The translations under genes and the position numbers were made by a program. From NCBI GenBank assembly GCA_021325655.1, contig JAJPGT010000088.1, positions 124,001 through 188,000 on the forward strand: a stretch of DNA of 64,000 nucleotides. The letters are read 5' to 3'. Source of the stretch: Pseudomonadota bacterium. Lineage in GTDB: Bacteria; Chloroflexota; UBA6077; JAJPGT01. Below the pieces are notes generated by a model. That model did not search any database and was not told the DNA's origin. It worked only from the letters and a program-made list of their open reading frames with translations. Below, piece after piece: positions 1 through 16,613 of this stretch (its first letter is position 1; the number at the start of each line of letters is the position of its first letter).

Positions 1-453
1 GAACGCCTTATTTGCTTCTGCCATACGGTGCACGTCGTCGCGTTTCTTCACCGCGGCGCCCTGACCGTGCGACGCGTCGAGCAGCTCCGCTGCCAGCTTG
101 TCCGAAAACGTCTTGCCACTGCGCGAACGTGCCGCGTCGATGATCCAGCGCATCGCCAGCGACAGTCGACGATCGCCCTTGATCTCGACCGGCACCTGGT
201 AGGTGGCGCCGCCGACCCGTCGCGGCTTGACTTCGATCACCGGCATCGCGTTGCGTATCGCCTGCTCGAAGATGTCCATCGGGTTGCGCCGGCCCTGGCG
301 CTCGCAGATGTCGAGCGCGCCGTACACGCAGCGCTCCGCGACGCTCTTTTTGCCGCCACGCATAACTTTATTGATGAAACGCGACAACGACCGACTGCCG
401 TATCGGGCGTCCGGCGCAACCTCACGCCGCACGACCCGCGCGCGCCTGGGCAT
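1..453 (-). CDS. rpsG: 30S ribosomal protein S7 (3' end cut by window edge)
   Basis: Ribosomal protein S7 nucleates folding of the 16S rRNA 3' domain in the small subunit head. The reading frame from the ATG at 451-453 runs open to base 1 and gives 151 residues, about five short of the usual 156, so only the C-terminal tip lies outside the window. The N-terminus MPRRARVVRREV and the stretches GGATYQVPVEI and MRWIIDAAR are typical of S7. A strong Shine-Dalgarno (AGGGGG) sits just upstream. It follows rpsL, as in the conserved str operon, but with a 199-base spacer (454-652) that is unusually long and shows no gene. Confidence 0.96.
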   Translation of the reverse strand, partial: MPRRARVVRREVAPDARYGSRSLSRFINKVMRGGKKSVAERCVYGALDICERQGRRNPMDIFEQAIRNAMPVIEVKPRRVGGATYQVPVEIKGDRRLSLAMRWIIDAARSRSGKTFSDKLAAELLDASHGQGAAVKKRDDVHRMAEANKAF

Positions 454-652
454 ACTTACCCCCTGTATTCACCGACCGCACGACCGCCCCAGCAGTACAG
501 AGGAACGCGGCGACCACCGCGTGGGCGGCCGGCGCACGTTCGTGCAACTCTGATGCCCGTCCCTGCGCCCGACGCCAGTCACCAGACACAGAGCGAGGGC
601 CAGGCTGACGCGGTGCCGCCTTCCTGGCCCTGACAGGTGCCGTGTGGATACG

Positions 653-1084
653 CTACCTGCCGGCCGGCTTCTCCTTCGGAGCTTTCGCCCCGTACTTCGA
701 GCGGGCCTTCTTCCGATCCTTCACGCCCGCAGCGTCCAGCGCACCGCGCACCACGTGGTACCGAACCCCCGGCAGGTCCTTCACCCGCCCGCCGCGGATC
801 AGCACCATCGAGTGCTCCTGAAGGTTGTGGCCTTCACCCGGAATGTACGCTGTCACTTCCATGTTGTTCGACAGCCGCACCCGCGCAATTTTCCGCAGCG
901 CGGAGTTCGGCTTCTTGGGCGTCATCGTGCGCACCTGAATGCACACGCCACGCTTGAAAGGCGACCCTTTGCTCGGAACGCGCTGTCCTTTCAACGAGTT
1001 GTAGTTGAACCGCAGCGCCGGAGCCGTGGTCTTCTTGCGTAGCTTCTCACGCCCTTTTCGAACAAGCTGGCTGATGGTGGGCAA
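653..1084 (-). CDS. rpsL: 30S ribosomal protein S12
   Basis: S12 sits at the decoding centre and controls translational accuracy. I start it at the TTG at 1082-1084 (143 residues), giving the family N-terminus (M)[11 protein letters not shown] with GGGGAG as ribosome binding site a few bases upstream. A longer frame from the GTG at 1123 is rejected because the promoter places transcription start near 1119. The conserved KPNSALRK and [11 protein letters not shown] segments are present. The C-terminus carries a basic tail beyond the usual end near 124-137 residues. It is the first gene of an rpsL-rpsG unit. Confidence 0.97.
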   Translation of the reverse strand: MPTISQLVRKGREKLRKKTTAPALRFNYNSLKGQRVPSKGSPFKRGVCIQVRTMTPKKPNSALRKIARVRLSNNMEVTAYIPGEGHNLQEHSMVLIRGGRVKDLPGVRYHVVRGALDAAGVKDRKKARSKYGAKAPKEKPAGR

Positions 1085-1125
1085 AGTCCGCTCCCCAGTA
1101 CCTTTGGACAGGACGCCGAACACAA

Positions 1126-1155
1126 AGTATACGTAGGCCTTCCCATCCGTGTCAA
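1126..1155 (-). promoter_or_regulatory. Sigma-70 type promoter of rpsL-rpsG
   Basis: On the minus strand a perfect -35 TTGACA (1150-1155) is followed after 18 bases by a -10 TATACT (1126-1131). Transcription should start near 1119, leaving a short leader of about 35 bases before the TTG start of rpsL. This supports the TTG start. Confidence 0.8.
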
Positions 1156-1204
1156 ATTACACATCAGCGCACAGCCAGCGGCCGCAACGGGTTGGCTGCT
1201 CGGC

Positions 1205-1240
1205 GCCGCCCGCAGCGGGGCTGCACCCGCTGCGGGCGGC
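1205..1240 (-). terminator. GC-rich hairpin terminator after the PQQ propeller gene
   Basis: A perfect 15-base inverted repeat (arms 1205-1219 and 1226-1240, loop of 6) begins 16 bases past the stop codon of the propeller gene. It has no U tract, like most hairpins after genes in this window. It separates the propeller transcript from the rpsL promoter. Confidence 0.7.
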
Positions 1241-1256
1241 AGCGTTGAATTGTACC

Positions 1257-2681
1257 CTACAGCCCGTAGGCGTACACATGCTGGTCCCAGGACACGACGT
1301 ACACCCGCCCGTTGGCGACGATCGGCGGCGTGTAGACTGCGCCCTGCGTCTGGCCCGTCCAGAGCGTCGCCCCGGTCTGGACGTTCAGCCCATAGGCCTT
1401 GCCATTGGTCCCGCTGCCGACGTAGGCCACCCCGTTGGCGATCGTAGCGGAGGAGAACGTCGTCGAGCTGCCGAGCGCGGCGTTCCAGACCTGGCTCAGG
1501 CGGCAATCGCTTCCCACCCGGTGCGCCACCAGGCCAGGCTGGAGCCCGCCCCGCGCAACGTCAACCGGCGAGATGACGAGCCGGCCGTTCGGCCAGTAGG
1601 CACTCAGCCCGATCAAGTTTGCTCCCGAGATAGCCATCTGCTGCAACGGCCCGGCATTCACGTGTCCCTGGACATAGAGGTACAGCGTCCCGATCTTGTT
1701 CAGCGTCGTGAGTTGTGCCGGACATCCGGGCACCTGAAACAGCACCGGGGTGGAGCCGAAGTCGTTGTCTCCCCGGCTCGGGATCCCCGGGTTGTTAGCG
1801 CCCACCAGCCGGAGCGCCCGCGTCAGCTCGATCACGCTTTCCGCGAACGCCACGCCCTCGTCGGCGTTGATCGCGTTCCCGCTCGCCGCGAACACGTGGC
1901 CGCTGGCGTTGACGGAGACGCCGCCGTAGCCCCAGATCCCGCCCCCGCCGCCGAGGCTCTTAGGGACGGTGACGAACGCCCCCAGGGGCTGGGCGCTGGC
2001 CGGATCGATCGCCTCCACCCGGCCATAGTACGGCGGGGCATCGCCGCAGTGGCCGGAGACCGGGACGTACAGCGCCCCATTGGCCAGCGTGAGCGCGCTC
2101 CAGACCTTTTCCGTGGCGGGCATCGTCGTCGCTGCCACAGGCCAGCCCGGGGCGACCGCGCCGGTCGAAAGATCCAGCGCGTAGACCTGCCCACTCCCGC
2201 CGGCGGCGTACAGGCGATTGGCCGATCGGTCGAGCACCGGGGCGCCGGTGACGCCGTTGGTGCTGCAGAAGTCGAACTGGGTCCCCAGGTTGCGGCGCCA
2301 GAGCTGCGCCCCAGTGAGCGCATTCAGCGCGACCAGGTCGCCAGCCTCTGTGCCGACGTACAGCACGTCAAGCGTCTGCGAGCCGACGCGGACTCCGGCG
2401 GCATACATGGGCTGTGCCGTTATGAAGCCGCCGAGATCAGCCGACCAGAGCTGCTGCAACCGCCCCACGTTGGCCGCGGAGAGCGTAGCCTCCAGCGGGT
2501 TGAACCCCGTGCGAGCCAGGTCGAAGCCGTAGGTTGCCCAATCGTACCCCGTGGTGGCGCTCCCGCCAGGCACAGGCGGCAGCAGAAGCAGCAAGGCGGC
2601 GCCGAGGGTGGCGAGCAACGCGGCGAGCGGACGACGCAGATAGCCAGGTGCAGCGGCGAGGCGGGCGAGGGGCTGGAGCAT
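1257..2681 (-). CDS. Secreted PQQ-like beta-propeller repeat protein
   Basis: The protein (474 residues from the ATG at 2679-2681, preceded by GGAGG) has a hydrophobic N-terminal segment (LAALLATLGAALLLLLPP) that looks like a signal peptide or membrane anchor. The rest holds repeated blades with GDLVALNALTGAQLW, GQVYALDLSTG and GKAYGLNVQTGATLW, the signature of PQQ-binding-like (YVTN/PQQ) propellers. No catalytic residues are recognisable and the substrate is unknown; a non-enzymatic extracellular or binding role is equally possible. It lies between rpoC and rpsL, genes that are usually adjacent, and has its own promoter and terminator, so it looks like an insertion into the rpoBC-str cluster. 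Confidence 0.8.
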   Translation of the reverse strand: MLQPLARLAAAPGYLRRPLAALLATLGAALLLLLPPVPGGSATTGYDWATYGFDLARTGFNPLEATLSAANVGRLQQLWSADLGGFITAQPMYAAGVRVGSQTLDVLYVGTEAGDLVALNALTGAQLWRRNLGTQFDFCSTNGVTGAPVLDRSANRLYAAGGSGQVYALDLSTGAVAPGWPVAATTMPATEKVWSALTLANGALYVPVSGHCGDAPPYYGRVEAIDPASAQPLGAFVTVPKSLGGGGGIWGYGGVSVNASGHVFAASGNAINADEGVAFAESVIELTRALRLVGANNPGIPSRGDNDFGSTPVLFQVPGCPAQLTTLNKIGTLYLYVQGHVNAGPLQQMAISGANLIGLSAYWPNGRLVISPVDVARGGLQPGLVAHRVGSDCRLSQVWNAALGSSTTFSSATIANGVAYVGSGTNGKAYGLNVQTGATLWTGQTQGAVYTPPIVANGRVYVVSWDQHVYAYGL

Positions 2682-2777
2682 CGGACGGCCCTCCGGTGAA
2701 CGTGATGCTGCCCCAGCTCGCACAGCCTGGCGATCGGCACAGAGGCCCGCTTGTCGGCAGCAATGACCGCGCCGCCG

Positions 2778-2786
2778 ATGCTAGCA
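2778..2786 (-). promoter_or_regulatory. Extended -10 element upstream of the PQQ propeller gene
   Basis: The minus strand reads TGC-TAGCAT, matching the extended -10 pattern TGN-TANNNT; no convincing -35 lies 16-18 bases upstream. It would give a leader of about 90 bases to the start at 2681. The same TGC-TANNNT form recurs upstream of rpoB, radC, rpmB and a tRNA gene. Confidence 0.45.
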
Positions 2787-2829
2787 CAGTTCGGGCCAAG
2801 CTGCCCGCCGCCTGGGGTGGAGGAGACGC

Positions 2830-2867
2830 CGAGGGGGCCCGGACTGAGATTGGTCCGGGCCCCCTCG
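2830..2867 (-). terminator. rpoBC terminator hairpin
   Basis: A perfect 15-base inverted repeat (2830-2844 and 2853-2867, 8-base loop) lies 10 bases past the rpoC stop codon. The stem is almost all G and C and no U tract follows. Its position marks the end of the rpoB-rpoC transcript. Confidence 0.8.
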
Positions 2868-2876
2868 TGGAAGCTG

Positions 2877-7313
<4,437 letters not shown>

Positions 7314-7404
7314 GCTTCTCCCCGACTGATGCGTGATCAGCGCTCAGCCAGCAGCGACCGACACGGCACCGCTGCTGGCCGATCGCTGCCCACCGCTCGC
7401 TGCG

Positions 7405-10923
<3,519 letters not shown>

Positions 10924-11013
10924 ACGGTAGTACCTCCTGGCCGAGGGTCATCTGGGAAACGGGCGCAGCCGGCCCCGTGGTCTATTCGGTAACGGCCGAG
11001 ATAGGACACAAGT

Positions 11014-11060
11014 ACCCCATAGGCTTCGACAACCGACGCTGGGGGTCGAGCCTACGGGGT
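11014..11060 (-). promoter_or_regulatory. Hairpin in the rpoB leader
   Basis: Arms at 11014-11030 and 11045-11060 pair over about 15 base pairs with one bulge and a 14-base loop. One position pairs as G-U in minus-strand RNA but would be an A-C mismatch in plus-strand RNA, so the structure fits the rpoB transcript. It lies about 90 bases upstream of the rpoB start, lacks a following U tract, and could be a regulatory or stabilising leader element. Confidence 0.55.
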
Positions 11061-11110
11061 TCGGCTGAGTTGGAGGGACAGAAAAAAGACACGCTTCCGC
11101 TGCGGTCCTA

Positions 11111-11119
11111 AGTATAGCA
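11111..11119 (-). promoter_or_regulatory. Extended -10 promoter of rpoBC
   Basis: The minus strand reads TGC-TATACT (-10 hexamer 11111-11116). No good -35 is visible, as expected for extended -10 promoters. Transcription should start near 11104, giving rpoB a leader of about 180 bases that contains the hairpin at 11014-11060. Confidence 0.6.
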
Positions 11120-11164
11120 ACTTACCGCGCGAGCCGCACTTTAATGCTTCGAGGCTGTCGTCGG

Positions 11165-11944
11165 TCAGGCTCGGCCGTCCTCCACGGGCGCCAGCAGGCC
11201 GCGCAGCAGGTGCATCGGCAGCGGAAACAGGATCGTGGCCGGCTTCTCGGTGGCGATCTCAGTGAGCGTCTGGAGATAGCGGAGCTGCAGCCCGGCCGGC
11301 TGCGCCCCCACGATCCGCGCAGCCGCGGCCAGCGTCTCGGCGGCAGAGTACTCACCCTCCGCATGAATGATCTTGGCGCGCTTCTCCCGCTCGGCCTCCG
11401 CCTGCCGCGCCATCGCCCGCTGCATCGACTGCGGGAGCTCGACGTCGCGCACTTCCACCGCGCTGACTTTCACCCCCCATACCTCGGTCTGCTCGTCGAT
11501 GATCCGCTGCAGCTCCTGGTTGATCCGGTCGCGGTGGGCCAACAGCTCGTCCAGCTCGGACTGGCCGAGCACACTCCGCAGCGTGGTCTGCGCGATCTTC
11601 GACGTCGCCAGGCGGTGGTCCACCACCTGCACCACCGCCTGCTCCGGGTTGACCACCTTGTAGTAGACGACTGCGTTGACCTTGACGGTGACATTGTCCT
11701 TGGTGATCGTCTCCTGCGCTGGCACCTCGTGCGTGACCACCCGCAGGTCGACTTTCATCATCCGCTCCGCCCAGGGGATCAGCAAGAACAGCCCGGGTCC
11801 ACGCGCGCCCACCAGCCGGCCCAGCCGGAAGATCACCCCCCGCTCGTACTCCTGCACAACACGGACTGCTGAGGTGAGCAGCAGCGCCCCGATCACGACC
11901 AGGGCAATAATCACTCCCAGCCCGCTGTTCAGTGCGCTCACCAC
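11165..11944 (-). CDS. SPFH/stomatin-family membrane protein
   Basis: The 259-residue product starts with one membrane segment ([19 protein letters not shown]), followed by the stomatin/band-7 core ([47 protein letters not shown]) and an alanine-rich coiled C-terminal region ([20 protein letters not shown]). Such proteins oligomerise in membrane microdomains and often partner with NfeD-type proteins; no NfeD gene is adjacent here. The start is one of two consecutive GTG codons at 11944/11941. It lies 71 bases after rodA in the same direction, so it may be the last gene of the mre operon. The substrate or partner is unknown. Confidence 0.9.
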   Translation of the reverse strand: MVSALNSGLGVIIALVVIGALLLTSAVRVVQEYERGVIFRLGRLVGARGPGLFLLIPWAERMMKVDLRVVTHEVPAQETITKDNVTVKVNAVVYYKVVNPEQAVVQVVDHRLATSKIAQTTLRSVLGQSELDELLAHRDRINQELQRIIDEQTEVWGVKVSAVEVRDVELPQSMQRAMARQAEAEREKRAKIIHAEGEYSAAETLAAAARIVGAQPAGLQLRYLQTLTEIATEKPATILFPLPMHLLRGLLAPVEDGRA

Positions 11945-12015
11945 GCAGCCTCGCCCGCTTCCATGACCGCAGCGTACTCCCAGCCGGGCTCCGCGGTCAA
12001 CTCAGCCTCCTCGTG

Positions 12016-13143
12016 TCAATAGCGGTACTTCATCCGTCGCACCAGCACGCTCTGGAGCAGCCCGAAGCTGAGCAGCAGCATCACCAGCGAGCTGCCCCCC
12101 ACGCTGAGGAACGGCAATGGCATGCCGGTGACTGGCAGCAGGGTCAGGTTCGAGCCGAGGTTGACCACCACCTGGAACAGCAGCCAGGCTGCGACCCCAA
12201 ACGCCACCAGCCGGCCATACTCGTCGCGGGAGCGGTCCGCGACCCGCAGGATCCGAAACAGCAGAAAGACGAACAGCGCGAACAGGACGATGCCACCCAC
12301 GAACCCGAGCTCCTCGGCCAGCACCGAGAAGATGAAATCACTGTGCTTGACCCGCAGATAGTCGAGCTGCGTCTGGGTGCCATGCGTGAGCCCGCGGCCG
12401 AACAGTCCTCCGGAGCCGATGCTGATCCGCGCCTGGAGCATGTTGTAGCCCTCGCCGAACGGGTCGCTCTCCGGATTGATCAGCACCTGGAAGAAGATGG
12501 CGATGCGATTGCGCATGTAGTCGTGCAGCGCAAGCCAGCCGAGCGGGGCCGCGGCGAGCGCGCCGCCGGCGAGCGCTGCGAGTTGGCGAACCCGCAATCC
12601 GGCTACGCTCACCATGGCGAACCAGATCGCGCCCAGCGAGAGCGCGGTGCCCAGGTCCGGCTGGAGATAGATCAGCGCGAACGGCGGCACCACCAGCAGC
12701 AGGCTCCCTGCCAGGCGCTTCCAGCTCAGTGTCCCCTCTCCCGCAGACAGGCAGCGCGCCAGCGCCAGCACCAGCGCCAGCTTGGTGATCTCCGATGGCT
12801 GGATGTCGACGCTCCCGAGCGAGATCCAGCGCCGCGCCCCATACTCCTCGCTCCCCCGGCCAATGAACAGCACCAGCCCCAGCAGGCCAAGCGCGCCCGC
12901 GTAGGTCCAATAGGCCAGCGCGCGTGAGAGCCGATAGTCGAAGCAGGCCGCGAGCCCCATCGTCACGAAGCCGACCGCGGCGTAGATCGCCTGTCGCACC
13001 GCCCAGCTACTGGGTGGAAACCAGCGGGCGCAGTCGGGCTTGCAGGTAGCGCTGTGGATGAGCGCCAGCCCGTAGAGCACCAGGCAGAGCGGCACAATGA
13101 CCAACAGCGGATCGAAGCGACGCCACCAGGGAATGGTTGGCAT
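12016..13143 (-). CDS. rodA: Rod-shape peptidoglycan polymerase RodA
   Basis: SEDS-family glycosyltransferase that polymerises lipid II for side-wall growth with MreBCD and a class B PBP. The 375 residues form about ten membrane segments and include family motifs: GARRWISLGSVDIQPSE, YLQPDLGT, RISIGSGGLFGRG and the C-terminal GMPLPFLSVGGSS. Its ATG abuts the mreD stop codon with no spacer, indicating tight coupling. Position after mreBCD favours RodA over FtsW. Confidence 0.96.
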   Translation of the reverse strand: MPTIPWWRRFDPLLVIVPLCLVLYGLALIHSATCKPDCARWFPPSSWAVRQAIYAAVGFVTMGLAACFDYRLSRALAYWTYAGALGLLGLVLFIGRGSEEYGARRWISLGSVDIQPSEITKLALVLALARCLSAGEGTLSWKRLAGSLLLVVPPFALIYLQPDLGTALSLGAIWFAMVSVAGLRVRQLAALAGGALAAAPLGWLALHDYMRNRIAIFFQVLINPESDPFGEGYNMLQARISIGSGGLFGRGLTHGTQTQLDYLRVKHSDFIFSVLAEELGFVGGIVLFALFVFLLFRILRVADRSRDEYGRLVAFGVAAWLLFQVVVNLGSNLTLLPVTGMPLPFLSVGGSSLVMLLLSFGLLQSVLVRRMKYRY

Positions 13144-13659
13144 CTACACCTCGAGACGCCGCCAGCCGTACAGCCAGCGTAGGCCGTGGCGGACGATCCA
13201 GAACGCCCCGGGCATCAGGGCGGCGTTCAGCAGTGCGCTGGGCATCGTCACCTGGGCGAAGCGGCCCAGGCTTGGCGGCTGCCACCCGAACAGCGGGAGC
13301 ACGAGCGCGAGCGCGACGTGGAAGGCTACCGTCGCGAGGACGGCGACCCCGAAGAAGAGGGGCAGGTTGCCACGATACAGGTGGGCTTCACCCAGGCTGG
13401 TGGAGAAGCCGATCAAGCCCAGGATGCCCAGGTGGACCCCGAACGGCGTTCCGCTCAGCGTGTCCAGGGCGAAGCCGCCTAGCACGCCGGCGACTACGCC
13501 CTCAGTCGGCCCGCGCAGCATGGCCCAGGCCAGGACGAGCAGGAGCACGAGATCCGGCCGGCCGCCACCAACGTCAAGTCCGCTCAGCACAACCGACTGC
13601 GCCACCGCGGCGGCGACCAGCAGTAGGACATACCACAGCACAAACATCGGCCGATCCAC
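13144..13659 (-). CDS. mreD: Rod-shape determining protein MreD
   Basis: Small integral membrane protein of the elongasome, linking MreC and RodA. The 171 residues contain about five hydrophobic segments and the family-like stretch GRPDLVLLLVLAWAMLRGPTEG followed by GGFALDTLSGTPFG. The start is uncertain: the GTG at 13657-13659 is only one base from GGGAGG, whereas the ATG four codons later is 13 bases away. It lies between mreC and rodA in the classic order. Confidence 0.92.
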   Translation of the reverse strand: MDRPMFVLWYVLLLVAAAVAQSVVLSGLDVGGGRPDLVLLLVLAWAMLRGPTEGVVAGVLGGFALDTLSGTPFGVHLGILGLIGFSTSLGEAHLYRGNLPLFFGVAVLATVAFHVALALVLPLFGWQPPSLGRFAQVTMPSALLNAALMPGAFWIVRHGLRWLYGWRRLEV

Positions 13660-13736
13660 ACCTCCCGAGCGAGCCTGGGCCGCGCGGGCATCCCCGTCGG
13701 CCCGGCCCAGAGCCCGAGGCGGACGTCCTCCCTTCG

Positions 13737-14561
13737 CTATCGCCCCTGGGCGATCACCGGGGCGGCCATCACGTACAGCCGCTCGAGCTTGTTCATGTCT
13801 ACCGCTGGCTCGACCACCGCCTCCTGGAACACGTCGACGTCTTTGCGCTGCACCCGGACGATCGTACCGACCACCAGCCCCTCCGGGTAGATGCCACCGA
13901 GCCCGGAGGTAATCACGAGCTGGCCCGTCTGAAGCGTGTCCTGCTGCGGGACGTGCTCCAGCAGCAGCCCACCATCGCTGGTGCCGCGAACGACGCCGGT
14001 CGCCCGCGAGTTGGGGTCCTGCACCCGGGCGCTCACCGAGGAGTTGACGTCGGTCAGCAGCAGCACCTTGGACGAGGTGGGATTCGCCTGAATCACCCGG
14101 CCAACCAGCCCTCGCCAGGTGACGACGGCCAGGTCCTGGCGCACCCCGTCGTTCGTCCCCCGGTCGATCATGATGCTCTGGACGAACGGCGACGGGTCAC
14201 GGCCGATCACGCGCACCGGCAGCAGTTGCATCTCGGGGTTGCGCTGGCGCAGACCGAGCAAGTTGCGCAGATCCTCGTTCTCCTGCTGCACCTCCTGCAG
14301 CCGGACGATCTCGGATTGCAGCCGGTCCACCTGCTCGGCATAGCGGCGATTCTCATCCGCGAGCTGATTGATCCGCTGGACCGTGGAGACGAAATCGCTC
14401 ACCTGGTCCACGAAGCCGGACACGCCCAATTGCACCGGGGCGATCAGGCGCGAGCCGATCGACTGCGCCTGCCGGCCCTGGCTGGGCGACAGCACCAGCG
14501 CGACGGCCACGAGTACGACGAGCGCGCTGGCCCACCAGGGAAGCGGCCGCCGGTTGCCCAC
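13737..14561 (-). CDS. mreC: Rod-shape determining protein MreC
   Basis: Bitopic elongasome scaffold. The 274-residue protein has an N-terminal membrane anchor (WWASALVVLVAVALVL), a coiled coil (about residues 55-100, LADENRRYAEQVDRLQSEIVRLQEV split by leucine heptads) and the beta-rich MreC domain with GRDPSPF, DRGTNDGV and the VITSGLGGIYPEGL motif. The GTG start lies 3 bases after the mreB stop codon, and mreD follows. Confidence 0.95.
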   Translation of the reverse strand: MGNRRPLPWWASALVVLVAVALVLSPSQGRQAQSIGSRLIAPVQLGVSGFVDQVSDFVSTVQRINQLADENRRYAEQVDRLQSEIVRLQEVQQENEDLRNLLGLRQRNPEMQLLPVRVIGRDPSPFVQSIMIDRGTNDGVRQDLAVVTWRGLVGRVIQANPTSSKVLLLTDVNSSVSARVQDPNSRATGVVRGTSDGGLLLEHVPQQDTLQTGQLVITSGLGGIYPEGLVVGTIVRVQRKDVDVFQEAVVEPAVDMNKLERLYVMAAPVIAQGR

Positions 14562-14564
14562 CGA

Positions 14565-15635
14565 CTACCGCCGCGACGGGGTGCGGTCGTTCTTCAAGTC
14601 CACCAGCACCTTCCGCAGAGTGTCGAGCTCGTTGAGCACCTTGCCGGTACCGCGCACCACGCATCCCAGCGGGTCTTCCGCCAGGTGCACCTGCATCTTG
14701 GTACGCTCCGCCAGCAGATCGCGCAAGCCAGGCAGCAGGGAGCCGCCGCCCGCCAGGGTGATGCCCCGGCTCATCATGTCGGCCACCAGCTCCGGCGGGG
14801 TCTCTTCTATCGCATCGGTGACAGTATCGACAATGGCATTGACCGACGAGCTAATCGCGGAGCGGATCTCCTCGCTCGTCACCAGCACCTCCGCCGGCAA
14901 GCCGGTGACGAGGTCCCGGCCCCGCACCGCCACGACCTGGTCATTGCCCGAGTTGTAGGCGCTGCCGGCGGCGATCTTCACCTCCTCCGCCATCCGCTCT
15001 CCAATGAGGAGGTTATGTCGACTGCGCATGTGAGCGATGATGTCCTGGTCCATCTCGTCGCCGGCAATGCGGATGGAGCGGCTGACCACGATGCCACCCA
15101 GGGAGATCACCGCGACCTCGGTGGTGCCGCCCCCGATGTCGACGATCATGCAGCCGGACGGCTCCGTGATCGGCAGCCCGGCGCCGATCGCTGCTGCCAT
15201 CGGCTCCTCGATCAGCCAGGCCTCGCGCGCGCCCGCGTTGATCGCCGCGTCGTGGACGGCTCGGCGCTCGACCTCTGTCACCCCGCTGGGGATACCGATC
15301 ACCACGCGTGGCCGCGGGACGATCGCGTACTGCTCGTGGACCTTCTCGATGAACCGCCGCAGCATCTGCTCGGTGACGTCGAAGTCGGAGATCACCCCGT
15401 CCTTGAGCGGCCGCACTGCGACGATCGAGGCAGGAGTGCGGCCCACCATCCGCTTCGCCTCCGTGCCCACCGCCAGTACCGTTTTCAGGCGGGTATCCAT
15501 CGCCACCACCGACGGCTCGTTGATGACGATACCCTTACCACGGACCAGCACCAGGGTGTTGGCGGTGCCGAGGTCGATCCCGATATCCCGGGAGAAGAGC
15601 CCCAGGACCAGGCTCATCGGATTGGGGATGCTCAT
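14565..15635 (-). CDS. mreB: Cell-shape actin homologue MreB
   Basis: Actin-fold ATPase forming membrane-bound filaments that guide side-wall synthesis. The 356 residues show the phosphate-1 motif [11 protein letters not shown], the phosphate-2 motif [19 protein letters not shown] and the adenosine motif [13 protein letters not shown]. The N-terminus [15 protein letters not shown] is amphipathic or hydrophobic, suited to membrane contact. Its ATG overlaps the radC stop as ATGA (15632-15635), so translation is coupled to radC. Confidence 0.98.
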   Translation of the reverse strand: MSIPNPMSLVLGLFSRDIGIDLGTANTLVLVRGKGIVINEPSVVAMDTRLKTVLAVGTEAKRMVGRTPASIVAVRPLKDGVISDFDVTEQMLRRFIEKVHEQYAIVPRPRVVIGIPSGVTEVERRAVHDAAINAGAREAWLIEEPMAAAIGAGLPITEPSGCMIVDIGGGTTEVAVISLGGIVVSRSIRIAGDEMDQDIIAHMRSRHNLLIGERMAEEVKIAAGSAYNSGNDQVVAVRGRDLVTGLPAEVLVTSEEIRSAISSSVNAIVDTVTDAIEETPPELVADMMSRGITLAGGGSLLPGLRDLLAERTKMQVHLAEDPLGCVVRGTGKVLNELDTLRKVLVDLKNDRTPSRR

Positions 15636-16327
15636 CGGCTTATTGACCGGGCGCGGCCGAAGCCGAGCCCACGCTCCTTCAGGCTCACCCAGCCCTGCGG
15701 GCTATTCTGATGGCCCCGCTGGCCGATGACCAGGTGGTCCAGCACCTGTACATCGAGTAGCTCTCCGGCTTCGACGATCTGGCGCGTCACCTGCACGTCC
15801 TCCGGCGACGGCGTCGGGTCGCCACTGGGATGGTTGTGCAGCAGGATCAGTGCGGCGCTGTTGGCACGGATCGCTTCGCGGAACACTTCCCCAACCCGTA
15901 CCGCCGAGGCGTTCAGGCTCCCGCGGTACACACCGTGCGCCGCGATGATCTGGTTCTTTGTGTTGAGGAGAATGACATGCAACTCTTCCTGGGAGAGCGC
16001 GCTCATCCGGTCGATGAACAGGTTGGCCACGTCCTGCGGCGAGCGCACCTGCGGCCGCGCCCCCGGAGTGAGGCTGGTCAGTCGGCGGCCTAGCTCGAAG
16101 GCGGCCTTGATCTGCACTGCCTTCGCCTCGCCCAACCCCTTGAGGGCACACAGCTCCGCGACAGCAGCGCGGTCGAGACCCGCTAGTCCTCCATGGCGCG
16201 CCAGCAGTTGGTTGGCGAGCGAGAGCACGTTGCTTGCTTGCGTGCCGGTGCGCAGAATGATGGCGAGCAGCTCCCCATCGGAAAGAGCGCCCGCCCCGCT
16301 GTGGATGAGCCGCTCGCGCGGCCGCAT
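15632..16327 (-). CDS. radC: RadC family protein (JAB/MPN domain)
   Basis: RadC-family proteins carry a helix-hairpin-helix region ([21 protein letters not shown] as landmark) and a JAB/MPN-like metal site, here [16 protein letters not shown]. Their cellular role remains unclear despite the historic repair name. The ATG at 16325-16327 ([11 protein letters not shown]) gives 231 residues but has no ribosome binding site and loses the usual segment before RPRERL. An in-frame ATC at 16376-16378 is 6 bases after GGGAGG and would restore it ([17 protein letters not shown]). The longer frame to 16744 crosses the promoter and is rejected. It heads the radC-mreBCD-rodA operon, as in many bacteria. Confidence 0.9.
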   Translation of the reverse strand: MRPRERLIHSGAGALSDGELLAIILRTGTQASNVLSLANQLLARHGGLAGLDRAAVAELCALKGLGEAKAVQIKAAFELGRRLTSLTPGARPQVRSPQDVANLFIDRMSALSQEELHVILLNTKNQIIAAHGVYRGSLNASAVRVGEVFREAIRANSAALILLHNHPSGDPTPSPEDVQVTRQIVEAGELLDVQVLDHLVIGQRGHQNSPQGWVSLKERGLGFGRARSISR

Positions 16328-16420
16328 AGAGACGGGTAGGGATTTCAGCCCGACCTGGTACTCGATGGCGACCGCGATGGGCCACCTCCCACCTGGCCCG
16401 GGTCGGCCCGGCCGGCGCGT

Positions 16421-16429
16421 AGTATAGCA
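16421..16429 (-). promoter_or_regulatory. Extended -10 promoter of radC-mreBCD-rodA
   Basis: The minus strand reads TGC-TATACT (hexamer 16421-16426), identical to the rpoB element. Transcription should begin near 16414, which excludes radC starts further upstream. No clear -35 is seen. Confidence 0.6.
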
Positions 16430-16613
16430 CAGGGGTCCGGGGCATCCGATCCAGGAGCGACCAGGCGGCGCAGAGCGCTGGCCTACTCCGGCCGAGGCGG
16501 CTGCGCTGCCAAGAGGCGGCCGCTCCCGTGCAGACGCCTGGCAGCGCGGTTCTGGCAGGGAGGCAGCGCGTGATGCGTCGAAGAGCCAGGCCCAGCGCCG
16601 AGGGAGGTTACCG

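Noticed and set aside
13137-15710. 857-codon open frame on the plus strand
   Set aside because: It runs antisense to mreB, mreC and mreD, whose products are clear; its composition is Arg/Pro/His-rich as expected of an antisense frame in GC-rich DNA.
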